From Clostridiaceae bacterium (GTDB lineage Bacteria; Bacillota; Clostridia; Lachnospirales; Lachnospiraceae), in the NCBI GenBank assembly GCA_910575795.1, contig CAJTGE010000006.1, positions 62,001-126,000 on the forward strand: a stretch of DNA of 64,000 nucleotides, read 5' to 3'. Shown piece by piece: positions 44,629-53,095 of this stretch; the stretch's first letter is position 1, and each line of letters starts with the position of its first letter. A program made the translations under genes and the position numbers. A model generated the notes under the pieces. That model made no database searches. It was not told the origin of the DNA and was given only the letters and a program-made list of their open reading frames with translations.

Positions 44629-45882
44629 TTACTCCCCCTGTCCCGCAAATTTCTTAATCACAAGGCTTGCGTTCACTCCGCCGAAGCCCAGGGAATTGGA
44701 GATGGCGCAATTGACGTCCATGGGAACGCCTTCGCCCATCACATAATCCAGATCGCAGCCCTCGCCCGGCTCCTTTAAGCCTGCGGTCGCATGCACATAG
44801 CCCTCTTCAATGGATTTCACACAGGCTATAAACTCCACGCCTCCGGCGGCGCCCAGGAGATGTCCGATCATGGATTTTGTGGAATTCACCTTAATCTTAT
44901 AGGCGTGCTCTCCCAGAGCGGTCTTGATTGCCATGGTCTCAAACAAATCGTTGTGATGCGTGCTCGTTCCGTGCGCGTTCACATAGTCCACCTGCTCCGG
45001 CGCAATGCCCGCATCTTTCATCGCCGCCTTCATCGCCATGGCTGCGCCGCTTCCGTCCTCAGCCGGGGATGTGATATGGAACGCGTCATTGCTTCCGCCG
45101 TAACCGGCTACCTCGGCCAGAATCTTTGCGCCCCGCGCCTTTGCGTGCTCCAGGGACTCCAGCACCACGATTCCCGCGCCCTCGCCCATCACAAAGCCGT
45201 CGCGGTCCTTGTCAAACGGGCGGGAAGCCGTATTCGGATCCGGGTTGGAGGACAGGGCGGTCAGAGCCGTAAAACCAGCCAGGCCGATGGGGGTAATGCT
45301 CGCCTCCGAACCGCCGGCTACCATCACATCCGCCTCGCCGTGCTGGATAGAGCGGAACGCCTCCCCGATCGAGTTCGTCCCCGTCGCGCAGGCTGTCACC
45401 ACATTGATGGATTTGCCTTTAAGGCCAAACTGAATCGCCACATTGCCCACGGCCATATTGCTGATCATCAGAGGAACCAGAAGCGGATTCACGCGGCCCG
45501 GCCCCTTGTCCAGGAGCTTTTTGTATTCCCTCTCGATCGCCTGCAGGCTTCCGATGCCGGAACCAATGCTTGTTCCGATACGGTACGGGTCCTCTTTCTC
45601 CAAATCGAGCCCGGACTGCTTAAGCGCCTGGGACGCAGCCGCCACCGCATACTGTGAGAATGCCTCCATCCTTCTGGCTGCCTTTGGATCCATATAGTCC
45701 TTTGCGTTGAAATCCTTTACCTGCGCAGCCACCGTGGCCTTGTAATCCGCGGTGTCAAAATACGTAATCGGCCCAAAGCCCAGTTTCTTATCCTTCAGGC
45801 CCTGCCAGAATGTCTCCACATCATTGCCAATCGGAGTAACCGCTCCCATTCCTGTCACCACAACACGTATCTTATTTTCCAT
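44629..45882 (-). CDS. fabF: Beta-ketoacyl-ACP synthase II
   Basis: 417 residues. The catalytic Cys is in NVVTACATGTNSIGEAF, and the two histidines in YVNAHGTSTHHND and NSTKSMIGHLLGAAGGVE. It condenses malonyl-ACP with acyl-ACP. The length and all motifs are normal. A weak palindrome of the TAACAGTTCAGA family lies in the 69-base gap before it. Confidence 0.97.
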   Translation of the reverse strand: MENKIRVVVTGMGAVTPIGNDVETFWQGLKDKKLGFGPITYFDTADYKATVAAQVKDFNAKDYMDPKAARRMEAFSQYAVAAASQALKQSGLDLEKEDPYRIGTSIGSGIGSLQAIEREYKKLLDKGPGRVNPLLVPLMISNMAVGNVAIQFGLKGKSINVVTACATGTNSIGEAFRSIQHGEADVMVAGGSEASITPIGLAGFTALTALSSNPDPNTASRPFDKDRDGFVMGEGAGIVVLESLEHAKARGAKILAEVAGYGGSNDAFHITSPAEDGSGAAMAMKAAMKDAGIAPEQVDYVNAHGTSTHHNDLFETMAIKTALGEHAYKIKVNSTKSMIGHLLGAAGGVEFIACVKSIEEGYVHATAGLKEPGEGCDLDYVMGEGVPMDVNCAISNSLGFGGVNASLVIKKFAGQGE

Positions 45883-45914
45883 AATGATTCCTCTTACCTT
45901 TCTGACTGCCTGGC

Positions 45915-45937
45915 AACAGTTCAGGAAACTTAAACTG
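45915..45937. repeat. Dispersed palindrome, TAACAGTTCAGA family (copy 4, imperfect)
   Basis: AACAGTTCAGG, then AAACTTAAACTGTT: a degenerate copy between fabG and fabF inside the operon. The transcript would fold a small hairpin here. Confidence 0.4.
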
Positions 45938-45951
45938 TTACCCGGCCTGTC

Positions 45952-46692
45952 CTACATCGCCATACCGCCGTCTACGTTTATAACCTGTCCGGTTATGTAA
46001 GCCGCGCGGTCCGACGCCAAAAATACGGCGGCCTCCGCCACATCCTCTGTCCTGCCAAAGCGTTTGAGAGGGATCTGTTCTCCCATGGCCTTTTTCACGT
46101 CCTCTGACAGTACCTCCGTCATCTCTGTGTCAATAAAGCCCGGCGCAATGGCGTTCACCGTGATGCCTCTGCTTCCCAGCTCCCTAGCCACGGATTTCGT
46201 GAGGCCGATCACACCTGCCTTGGACGCGCAGTAATTCGCCTGTCCCGCATTTCCCATAACGCCTGATACAGAGGAAATATTGATGATTCGTCCGCCCTTC
46301 TGCTTAAGCATCTGGCGCGATACGTGCTTTGTGCAGTTAAATGCGCCCTTTAAGTTAATGCCAATCACCGCGTCGAAATCCTCTTCGCCCATCTTCATCA
46401 GCAGGTTATCCTTCGTGATGCCCGCATTATTGACCAGGACATCAAGACGCTTATATTTCCCAATCACATATTTCACCATCTCTTCCACAGCCGCGTAGTC
46501 AGATACATTGCACTGCACAGCCTCTGCCTGCCCGCCGGACTCTGTTATTTCTTTAACAGTCTCTTCTGCCCTGGCGGCGGATCCGTTATAATTTACGATC
46601 ACCAGCGCGCCCTCCCTGGCCATGGAGATCGCGATCTGGCGGCCAATCCCGCGGCTGGCCCCGGTCACCAGGGCAATCTTTCCCTTTAACAT
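45952..46692 (-). CDS. fabG: 3-oxoacyl-ACP reductase
   Basis: 246 residues, short-chain dehydrogenase. It has the NADPH motif TGASRGIGRQIA, the NNAG motif (VLVNNAGITKD), the catalytic Ser and YxxxK (ISSVSGVMGNAGQANYCASKAG) and the C-terminal GQVINVDGGMAM. It reduces 3-ketoacyl-ACP. Its start overlaps fabD by 7 bases. Confidence 0.97.
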   Translation of the reverse strand: MLKGKIALVTGASRGIGRQIAISMAREGALVIVNYNGSAARAEETVKEITESGGQAEAVQCNVSDYAAVEEMVKYVIGKYKRLDVLVNNAGITKDNLLMKMGEEDFDAVIGINLKGAFNCTKHVSRQMLKQKGGRIINISSVSGVMGNAGQANYCASKAGVIGLTKSVARELGSRGITVNAIAPGFIDTEMTEVLSEDVKKAMGEQIPLKRFGRTEDVAEAAVFLASDRAAYITGQVINVDGGMAM

Positions 46693-47612
46693 CCCAGCGC
46701 CTCCTTTACCTTTTCGATGTCCTCCAGCTTTTCTATATTCATCGCTTTCGCGTTCTTGTCAATTTTTTTCATAAAACCGGTCAGGGTCTTACCCGGCCCG
46801 ATCTCGATAAATGTGTCAATCCCGTCTGCCAGCATCCTGCGGATGCTCTGCTCCCAGCGCACCGAGGATGAAACCTGGCTTTTCAGAAGAGGCTTCACAT
46901 CCTCTTTTTTTGTCACATAGTCCGCTGTCACATTGGCCACATAGGGAACGGCCGGCTCAGAAAGCGTTACATCCTCCAGAACCTCATAGAGCTTTTCCCC
47001 GGCCTCTGTGAGCATGGCGGAATGGAACGGCCCGCTTACCTTCAGCGGAAGCACGCGTTTCGCTCCCGCCTCCTTTAAGCGGTCGGCCGCCTCTGCCACG
47101 GCCTCCTTTTTCCCGGAAATAACCACCTGTCCGGGACAGTTATAATTTGCAATCTGCACGCCCTCAATCGGCGCGATCACTTTCTCAATCTCAGATGCAT
47201 CCATGGCCAGGACAGCGGCCATGGAGCCAAGGCCCGCCGGAACCGCTTCCTGCATCAGGATCCCCCTCTGCCTCACGGTCCGGATCGCGTCCTCCGGCGA
47301 CATAACGCCTGCAGCCACCATTGCAGGATATTCTCCCAGGCTTAAACCGGCCGCCGCATCGGGCCTTACGCCCGTACGCTCTATGAAGACCTTCATCATC
47401 GCAATGCTGGCTGTAACCATGGCCGGCTGTGTGTATTCCGTAATATCCAGTCTGTCGTTTTTCTCAAAGCACAGCTCCGGCATAGAAAAGCCCAGAATCT
47501 CCGATGCCTTGTCAAAGATCGCCTTTCCAGTCTCTGTCTGCTCGTAAAAATCCTGTCCCATTCCAGCGGCCTGCGCTCCCTGGCCCGGAAAAATAAATGC
47601 AATTTTGCTCAT
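46686..47612 (-). CDS. fabD: Malonyl-CoA:ACP transacylase
   Basis: 308 residues. It starts FIFPGQGAQAAGMG, has the catalytic serine in AGLSLGEYPAMVAAG, and later shows the catalytic histidine in VSGPFHSAMLTEAG and the end segment IEIGPGKTLTGFMKKI. It loads malonyl groups on the acyl carrier protein. A 117-base gap before it contains short Gly/Cys-type hairpins but no obvious gene. Confidence 0.97.
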   Translation of the reverse strand: MSKIAFIFPGQGAQAAGMGQDFYEQTETGKAIFDKASEILGFSMPELCFEKNDRLDITEYTQPAMVTASIAMMKVFIERTGVRPDAAAGLSLGEYPAMVAAGVMSPEDAIRTVRQRGILMQEAVPAGLGSMAAVLAMDASEIEKVIAPIEGVQIANYNCPGQVVISGKKEAVAEAADRLKEAGAKRVLPLKVSGPFHSAMLTEAGEKLYEVLEDVTLSEPAVPYVANVTADYVTKKEDVKPLLKSQVSSSVRWEQSIRRMLADGIDTFIEIGPGKTLTGFMKKIDKNAKAMNIEKLEDIEKVKEALGC

Positions 47613-47729
47613 AGCGTTACCTCACGTATTAAACTGCCTGGCAGCGTGTCTGTCACCGGCTGCCGCGGCTCTCTGCTAGTTACCTTCGCACAGGCAGCCC
47701 TTTGCCCGGGCTGCCGGCTTAACCGCCCC

Positions 47730-48662
47730 TCAGGCTAAAGGTTTTTTCAAAAGCGCCTCTGCCTGGGCCATCATCTCTTCTATCATTTCCTTACAGGTCT
47801 GCTCCTTTTTGACCATACCTGCAATCTGGCCTGCCATCACGGTTCCCGACTCCACATCGCCGTCCATGACCGCTTTTCTCAAAGCGCCCAGCGTCAGATA
47901 CTCCAGCTCCTCAAAGGACTTCCCTTCCTTTTCCAGACGGATGTACTCTCTGGTCATCTTATTTCTGAGACAGCGGATCGGATGTCCGTGGCTGGTCCCG
48001 GTCACGGCCGAATCGATATCCTTGGCTTTTATTAAACGATCCTTGTAATTCTGATGGACAATGGACTCTTTTGACACCACAAACCGGGTTCCCATCTGAA
48101 CCGCCTCCGCTCCCAGCATAAAGGCAGCGGCAATCCCTCTGCCGTCCGCGATCCCGCCCGCGGCAATCACAGGGATAGATACCGCGTCTGCTACCTGCGG
48201 AACCAGCGTCATCGTCGTGGCCTCGCCGATATGGCCGCCTGATTCCATTCCCTCGGCCACTACCGCGTCGGCTCCGCCCTTTTCCATCATCCTGGCCTGC
48301 GCTACGGAAGCCACCACCGGAATCACCCTGATACCGGCCTCCTTCCACATGCCCATGTATTTTCCGGGGATTCCGGCTCCGGTCGTAACGACCTTAATGC
48401 CTTCCTCTACCACAACCTTTGCCACGTCGTCCGCATAGGGGCTCATGAGCATAACATTGACGCCAAACGGCTTCTTTGTCATCTCCCTGGCCTTCCTTAT
48501 CTCCTCCCGGACCGCTTCGCCGGGGGCGTTCGCCCCGCCGATCAGGCCCAGTCCCCCTGCCTCTGAAACGGCGGCGGCCAGATTGTGCTCCGCCACCCAG
48601 GCCATGCCGCCCTGGATGATCGGATACTCAATCCCCAGTAATTCCGTTACCCGTGTTTTCAT
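47730..48662 (-). CDS. fabK: Enoyl-ACP reductase II, FabK-type
   Basis: 310 residues, FMN enzyme doing the last reduction of each elongation cycle, in place of FabI. It has YPIIQGGMAWVAEHNLAAAVSEAGGLGLIGGANAPGE, the GADAVVAEGMESGGHIGE motif and PVIAAGGIADGRGIAAAFMLGAEAVQMGTRFV. The start overlaps the acpP stop by one base (TAATG), with GAGG before it. FabK proteins are insensitive to triclosan, a family property. Confidence 0.96.
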   Translation of the reverse strand: MKTRVTELLGIEYPIIQGGMAWVAEHNLAAAVSEAGGLGLIGGANAPGEAVREEIRKAREMTKKPFGVNVMLMSPYADDVAKVVVEEGIKVVTTGAGIPGKYMGMWKEAGIRVIPVVASVAQARMMEKGGADAVVAEGMESGGHIGEATTMTLVPQVADAVSIPVIAAGGIADGRGIAAAFMLGAEAVQMGTRFVVSKESIVHQNYKDRLIKAKDIDSAVTGTSHGHPIRCLRNKMTREYIRLEKEGKSFEELEYLTLGALRKAVMDGDVESGTVMAGQIAGMVKKEQTCKEMIEEMMAQAEALLKKPLA

Positions 48663-48895
48663 TATGCCTCAACACCTTTTTCTTTCAGATAATTCATTAC
48701 ATCGCCGACTGTCAGAAGATTCTGCAAATCCTCCGCCGGGATCTCCACGCCGTACTCGTCCTCCAGCGCCATCACGAGCTCAAATAAATCCAGGGAATCA
48801 GCGCCTAAATCGTCCTTGAAGGAAGAAGCCTCCGTCACGCTGTCTGCCTCTACGCTTAACTGCTCTGCGATCATTTCTTTCATTTTCTCTAACAT
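48662..48895 (-). CDS. acpP: Acyl carrier protein
   Basis: 77 residues, acidic, with the phosphopantetheine serine in LGADSLDLFELVMALEDEYGVEI. This is the housekeeping carrier for fatty acid synthesis. It lies between fabH and fabK. Confidence 0.97.
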   Translation of the reverse strand: MLEKMKEMIAEQLSVEADSVTEASSFKDDLGADSLDLFELVMALEDEYGVEIPAEDLQNLLTVGDVMNYLKEKGVEA

Positions 48896-49087
48896 AGTTT
48901 CATTCTCCTTTTATCTTTTAAATTTTATATGTGAAGCGTTGTCCCGCCTCCTGCCATGTACTATACCACAGCTTGCCTGTCACAGCAACAAAATGCTTGT
49001 ATACATTGTAAAAATCCTGTCTGCCGCGTCACTGTCCGCACACCGGCCTGCGCAATATGCTTTCTATAAGCAAAGACCACAGGAAAC

Positions 49088-50050
49088 TCACCACTTCAGC
49101 AGCGCGGCCCCCCATGTGAGCCCGGCGCCAAAGCCTGCCATAACGAGCGTATCGCCCCGCTTAAGTCTTCCCTCCCGGTTCATCTCATCTAAGAGAATCG
49201 GAACCGACGCTGCGGACGTATTTCCATAGCGGTCAATGTTGACCGGAATCTTTTCCATCGGAACCTTCAGACGTCTTGACGCGGACTCCAGAATCCGTAT
49301 ATTTGCCTGATGGAGCACATAGTGATCCACCTGCTCCCGGCCAATCCCGCTTTCCTCCAGAATCTGGCTTACAATCTCCGGCACCTTTTTAACGGCAAAT
49401 TTAAATACTTCCTGGCCGTCCATGGTCATAAAGCCCGGCTCCGGCTTACGTCCGGTCAGGAAATTATCCATGGTTCTCGCCTGGCACCCCAGAACATGGC
49501 CCTTGCGCCCGTCGCTCCCGGCCAGGGTGCGGATCACGCCCGTCTCATCCGCCCGCAGCACAGCCGCGCCAGCCCCGTCTCCAAACAGGATGCAGGTTCC
49601 GCGGTCCGTCCAGTCCAATACCTTACTGATGGTTTCCGCCCCGATCACGAGAGCGGTTTTATAGATCCCGCACCGGATAAAGCTCTGTACGATATGGAGC
49701 CCGTAGATAAAGCCGGAACAGGCAGCCGTCACGTCAAAGGCCACTGCATTGACCGCCCCGACAGCTCTCTGTACATCCGTCGCCGCGCTCGGAAAACCGT
49801 TATCCGGCGTGCACGTTCCCACAATCAGAATCTCAATCTCCTTTGGGTCAATGCCTGCGTCCGTAATCGCCCTCTCGGCCGCATGGATCGCCAGATCAGA
49901 GGTTCCTTCCCCTGCGGAGACACGGCGCTCACAGATTCCGGTCCTCTCCCGGATCCACTCGTCATCCGTATCAAGGAACTTCATCAAATCTTTGTTTGTT
50001 ACAATACGCTCCGGCGCATATGAGCCGGTTCCAATGATTCTCGCTGTCAT
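49088..50050 (-). CDS. fabH: Beta-ketoacyl-ACP synthase III
   Basis: 320 residues. It starts fatty acid synthesis by condensing acetyl-CoA with malonyl-ACP. The catalytic Cys is in AFDVTAACSGFIYGL, with His in HQANIRILES and Asn in IDRYGNTSAASVPILL. It is the first gene of the operon. Upstream lies an AT-rich region with a TTTGA-N3-TCAAA dyad. Confidence 0.97.
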   Translation of the reverse strand: MTARIIGTGSYAPERIVTNKDLMKFLDTDDEWIRERTGICERRVSAGEGTSDLAIHAAERAITDAGIDPKEIEILIVGTCTPDNGFPSAATDVQRAVGAVNAVAFDVTAACSGFIYGLHIVQSFIRCGIYKTALVIGAETISKVLDWTDRGTCILFGDGAGAAVLRADETGVIRTLAGSDGRKGHVLGCQARTMDNFLTGRKPEPGFMTMDGQEVFKFAVKKVPEIVSQILEESGIGREQVDHYVLHQANIRILESASRRLKVPMEKIPVNIDRYGNTSAASVPILLDEMNREGRLKRGDTLVMAGFGAGLTWGAALLKW

Positions 50051-50094
50051 AGTTTTTCCCGCTTCTTTTAATGGCTTTTCGATATTTCAAATGT

Positions 50095-50107
50095 TTTGAG
50101 TTTCAAA
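50095..50107 (-). promoter_or_regulatory. Candidate operator upstream of fabH
   Basis: TTTGAGTTTCAAA is a dyad (TTTGA-N3-TCAAA) 45 bases before the fabH start, with a further TTTCAAAT a few bases nearer the gene. TTTGA/TCAAA dyads are the type of site used by FabT-like (MarR family) repressors of fatty acid genes. No fabT gene is adjacent. The surrounding gap (50051-50479, 429 bases) otherwise holds only the repeat and terminator listed next. Confidence 0.4.
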
Positions 50108-50325
50108 TCATTCACAGCATATCGAATCTTCCTGTATTTGTCAAGATCAAGTTGTAAAAAAGGTGTTAATAAGATAGCCTTCTAAACATTCAAAATCCGC
50201 CCTGATCGGGCTCCTTTTTCATGTTTTTGGCGAATCCCATGTTCAAAAATCCTCATCCAAGCGAGCCTGCATCGGATTTTAGACCTTTTGGCCCTGGTAT
50301 CATAATATTAAGATCGTGAGGGGCC

Positions 50326-50350
50326 GCCGGAGACAGCTTCCATATCCATG
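50326..50350. repeat. Single-arm copy of the 14038 inverted-repeat family
   Basis: This stretch (GCCGGAGACAGCTTCCATAT and on) matches the arm at 14038-14062 in 22 of 25 positions, without its inverted partner. Confidence 0.6.
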
Positions 50351-50362
50351 CGTCCCTGTGCA

Positions 50363-50412
50363 TAAAAAAACCGTATCGATCCTTTGTGTTAAAGAATCAA
50401 TACGGTATTTTT
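50363..50412 (-). terminator. Terminator of the lipoprotein gene
   Basis: ACCGTAT and ATACGGT, plus inner GAT/ATC pairs, form a stem with a T7 run on the minus strand. It lies about 70 bases after the lipoprotein stop. Confidence 0.75.
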
Positions 50413-50479
50413 CTTTGTTAATCAGTATGTATCTGCGTAACCCGCAGTTATGAACCTGCCAGAATAAACTTCTGAAGGT

Positions 50480-51181
50480 TTATCTGAATACGGCGTTCTC
50501 TACATCCTGTGCGAACTTGTTTACGTCGGACGGGAGCCAGGCTACCTTTTCTTTGCCGCTTACGTCCAGCTTCAGCTTTTCGCACTCAACGGTGATGTCT
50601 GTCGTCTCAGCAGCCGGCTCAAGAGCCGCTACGTTTTTCATATATTCGGTCATGAAGTTTACAACAAACTCGCGAAGGGCGTCTGTGTCGCCGCCGGCGA
50701 TCGCCATCTGCTGCTCCTCGGTGAGCTTTGCCATCTCGGACTCCTGTGTGGATACCATAACGTCCTGAATCTCCTGCATGGAGAATCCGTTTACCTTGAG
50801 GACAACGGTGGTCTTATCCTTGCTCTCCTCCGTGATCTCTGCGGTATAGGTAAGCTTTGCAAGCATCGACTGAACAGAGTCGATCATGCCCTGAAGCTCC
50901 TCATCGGTCACTTCCACGTCATATGCTGCGAACTGTGCCTTTACGCTCTCAAGAAGGCCGTTCTCACCGCCGTCCTCCATGATGGAAGCTCTTACGTCGT
51001 CCTCGCTCTCAAAGCCCAGCAGATCTTTTAACGGGGTAGCATTATCCCTCAGCGCCAGTTCGTACATTGCGCCAATCACCTGATCAGCCGGATCCAGCTT
51101 TGCGCCGCATCCCATCAGGGCCATGCTGCAGACCATCATAACAGCGAGCAGAAGGGCTGCAAGTTTCTTCATCCTTTTCAT
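50480..51181 (-). CDS. Lipoprotein of unknown function
   Basis: 233 residues. The lipoprotein signal peptide is LAALLLAVMMVCSMALMGC, with lipidation at Cys25. The mature part is acidic and helical (for example VTDEELQGMIDSVQSMLAKL), with a repeated DUF-like pattern seen in many Lachnospiraceae lipoproteins (motifs such as YEL and TAEIT...KTTVVLKVNG). The start follows AAGGAGGAG at a rather long distance. It forms a single-gene unit ending in a good terminator. Confidence 0.85.
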   Translation of the reverse strand: MKRMKKLAALLLAVMMVCSMALMGCGAKLDPADQVIGAMYELALRDNATPLKDLLGFESEDDVRASIMEDGGENGLLESVKAQFAAYDVEVTDEELQGMIDSVQSMLAKLTYTAEITEESKDKTTVVLKVNGFSMQEIQDVMVSTQESEMAKLTEEQQMAIAGGDTDALREFVVNFMTEYMKNVAALEPAAETTDITVECEKLKLDVSGKEKVAWLPSDVNKFAQDVENAVFR

Positions 51182-51351
51182 CGTTTCTCTTTCTCCTCCT
51201 TAAAACAATCTTTTAGCCGAAACCCGCTGTCCGGCTATACCTCTTAGATTATATACGAATCGGACAGTATTGTCGATAAAGATTTTACGCAATATATTAC
51301 AAATTTCTTAAAAAATCTTGACATTTTGATTACTGCAGCCTTTATGGGATT

Positions 51352-51403
51352 GCCAGTCAAAAGTCAGGGGCATAGCGGGGTATGCAACTGATTTTTGACT
51401 GGC
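51352..51403. repeat. Inverted repeat beside the methyltransferase remnant
   Basis: The arms GCCAGTCAAAAGTCAG (51352-51367) and CTGATTTTTGACTGGC (51388-51403) pair with one mismatch around a 20-base loop. It lies between the lipoprotein gene and the decayed methyltransferase. No T run follows. The gap 51182-51437 holds nothing else that I recognise. Confidence 0.6.
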
Positions 51404-51437
51404 GCTATCGGAGAAAAAGGCAAACAAATTGTACAGG

Positions 51438-52082
51438 TTATTCTGCGGCAGTTCCAAAACGCCTCCATTCGTTTAATTGCTCTACAAATGCATATTGACC
51501 GGATTCAATCAACTTATTACAATATTTCTGTTTGACGTCTTCAATAAATTCATTAACCGCATCCGGATGATTTGCGGGAAACCACTTTACATGATTTTGT
51601 ATATACTCAATACGAATTTGTGCATCATTTAAATCATTAGGAACCCGATACGTTCATCAATACTGTCAAACCCGGTAAATGGCATACTTAATCGCTCCTC
51701 AGCCATTTTTATATACTCTGGGTTGTTATCTATCCCAATACCATTTCTATCTGTCTGCTGACATACCCGCAAAAGCGCGCCGCTGCCCAGAAAGGGGTCT
51801 AAAACCGTGTCCCCTTTATTTGAAGACGCTGAAATCATTCGTTCATACAAAGCTTCCGGTTTTGGGGTTGGATGCTTTTGACGATTTTTATTACAATAAT
51901 GCACGTAGGAAAATTCCCATACATTTCCGGGATTTGCCCCCGCATGTTATTAACCGACCTGTATTTTTCACCTGTGCGGTTGCTAATCCAGCGCCTCGCC
52001 TCTGCCTGATAACAAAATCAGAGCCTTCTTTATAAGTATCGGATTCCATTGGGATTTTAAAAACCATATCTTCGTACTGCAT
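51438..52082 (-). pseudogene. DNA methyltransferase remnant (N4/N6-type), two frameshifts
   Basis: Three segments in different frames join into one protein. The first (start 52082 after GGAG) is MQYEDMVFKIPMESDTYKE to NTGRLITCG. After a one-base change in a G5 run (51937-51941) it continues as ANPGNVWEFSYVHYCNKNRQKHPTPKPEALYERMISA and DTVLDPFLGSGALL (the SAM-binding FxGxG-type motif). A further one-base loss near 51645 leads to RVPNDLNDAQIRIEYIQNHVKWF and an end at 51438. The catalytic DPPY-type motif expected near the N-terminus is missing. It is AT-rich and probably the relic of a restriction-modification system; no nuclease gene is seen. Confidence 0.78.
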
Positions 52083-52387
52083 GCACATTCTCCGTTGCGG
52101 ATATATTATTTTGCTGGCTGGTTCATCAACTGCCGTGCGTCCCATGTAAAGCCATCTTACGCACCTCCTTATTATACCTCAAAAATGCAAGGTTCAGTTT
52201 TTGGCTACGAGTTTTATTTTCGTAGCAAAGTGTAAACTTCAAAGAAATGCAATTCCCGCAAAATTTCGGAGCCAACACATCTTAAGGAAAAAAGACTATC
52301 CTTTTCCCCCTCTTTCGTTGTATAATAAAAAAAGCCTTTTACGGCCCATCCGACAACAAATCCAACGTAATTCAGGAGGAATTTCCT

Positions 52388-53083
52388 ATGCAGACTGTTC
52401 TTGTATGCGATGACGATAAACAAATTGTAGAAGCCATAGATATCTACTTAACCGGCGAGGGCTTTGAGGTGGTGAAAGCCTACGACGGCTTTGAGGCCCT
52501 GGAGCTTCTCCAGACCCATGATGTAAACCTGATGATTCTGGACGTCATGATGCCCGGCCTGGACGGGATCCGCACCACCTTAAAGGTGCGGGAGACGAGC
52601 AGCATCCCGATCATTATCCTCTCGGCCAAGTCCGAGGACACGGATAAGATCCTGGGCTTAAATATCGGGGCGGACGACTATATCTCCAAGCCGTTCAATC
52701 CTCTGGAGCTGGTCGCCCGGGTGAAATCGCAACTCAGACGCTACACCCAGCTCGGTAATATGAACACGCAGGCCAATACCCATGTCTTCAAGTGCGGCGG
52801 CCTTCAGATCAATGACGAGAACAAGGAGGTGACCGTGGACGGCGATCTGATTAAGCTGACTCCGATTGAGTATAATATCCTGCTGCTCCTTGTCAAAAAC
52901 GCCGGCAAGGTCTTCTCGATTGACCAGATTTATGAGGAGATCTGGAACGAGGAGGCGATCGGGGCGGACAATACGGTTGCAGTCCATATCCGCCATATCC
53001 GCGAAAAGATCGAGATCAATCCCCGGGAGCCCCGGTATCTGAAGGTCGTATGGGGCGTCGGCTATAAGATTGAAAAGCAGTAG
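52388..53083 (+). CDS. OmpR-family response regulator
   Basis: 231 residues. The receiver domain has the phosphoacceptor in LMILDVMMPG (Asp52), the acidic DDD at 8-10 and the switch lysine in YISKPFNP; a winged-helix DNA-binding domain follows (VAVHIRHIREKIEINP...RYLKVVWGVGYKIEKQ). The layout resembles VanR-type regulators. AGGAGG precedes the start, and a TATAAT lies near 52320. It is followed by its kinase after 12 bases. Confidence 0.94.
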   Translation: MQTVLVCDDDKQIVEAIDIYLTGEGFEVVKAYDGFEALELLQTHDVNLMILDVMMPGLDGIRTTLKVRETSSIPIIILSAKSEDTDKILGLNIGADDYISKPFNPLELVARVKSQLRRYTQLGNMNTQANTHVFKCGGLQINDENKEVTVDGDLIKLTPIEYNILLLLVKNAGKVFSIDQIYEEIWNEEAIGADNTVAVHIRHIREKIEINPREPRYLKVVWGVGYKIEKQ

Positions 53084-53095
53084 GGAGGGCCTGTT

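Noticed and set aside
44791-45657. 288-codon plus-strand open frame over fabF
   Set aside because: Mirror of a conserved fabF gene.
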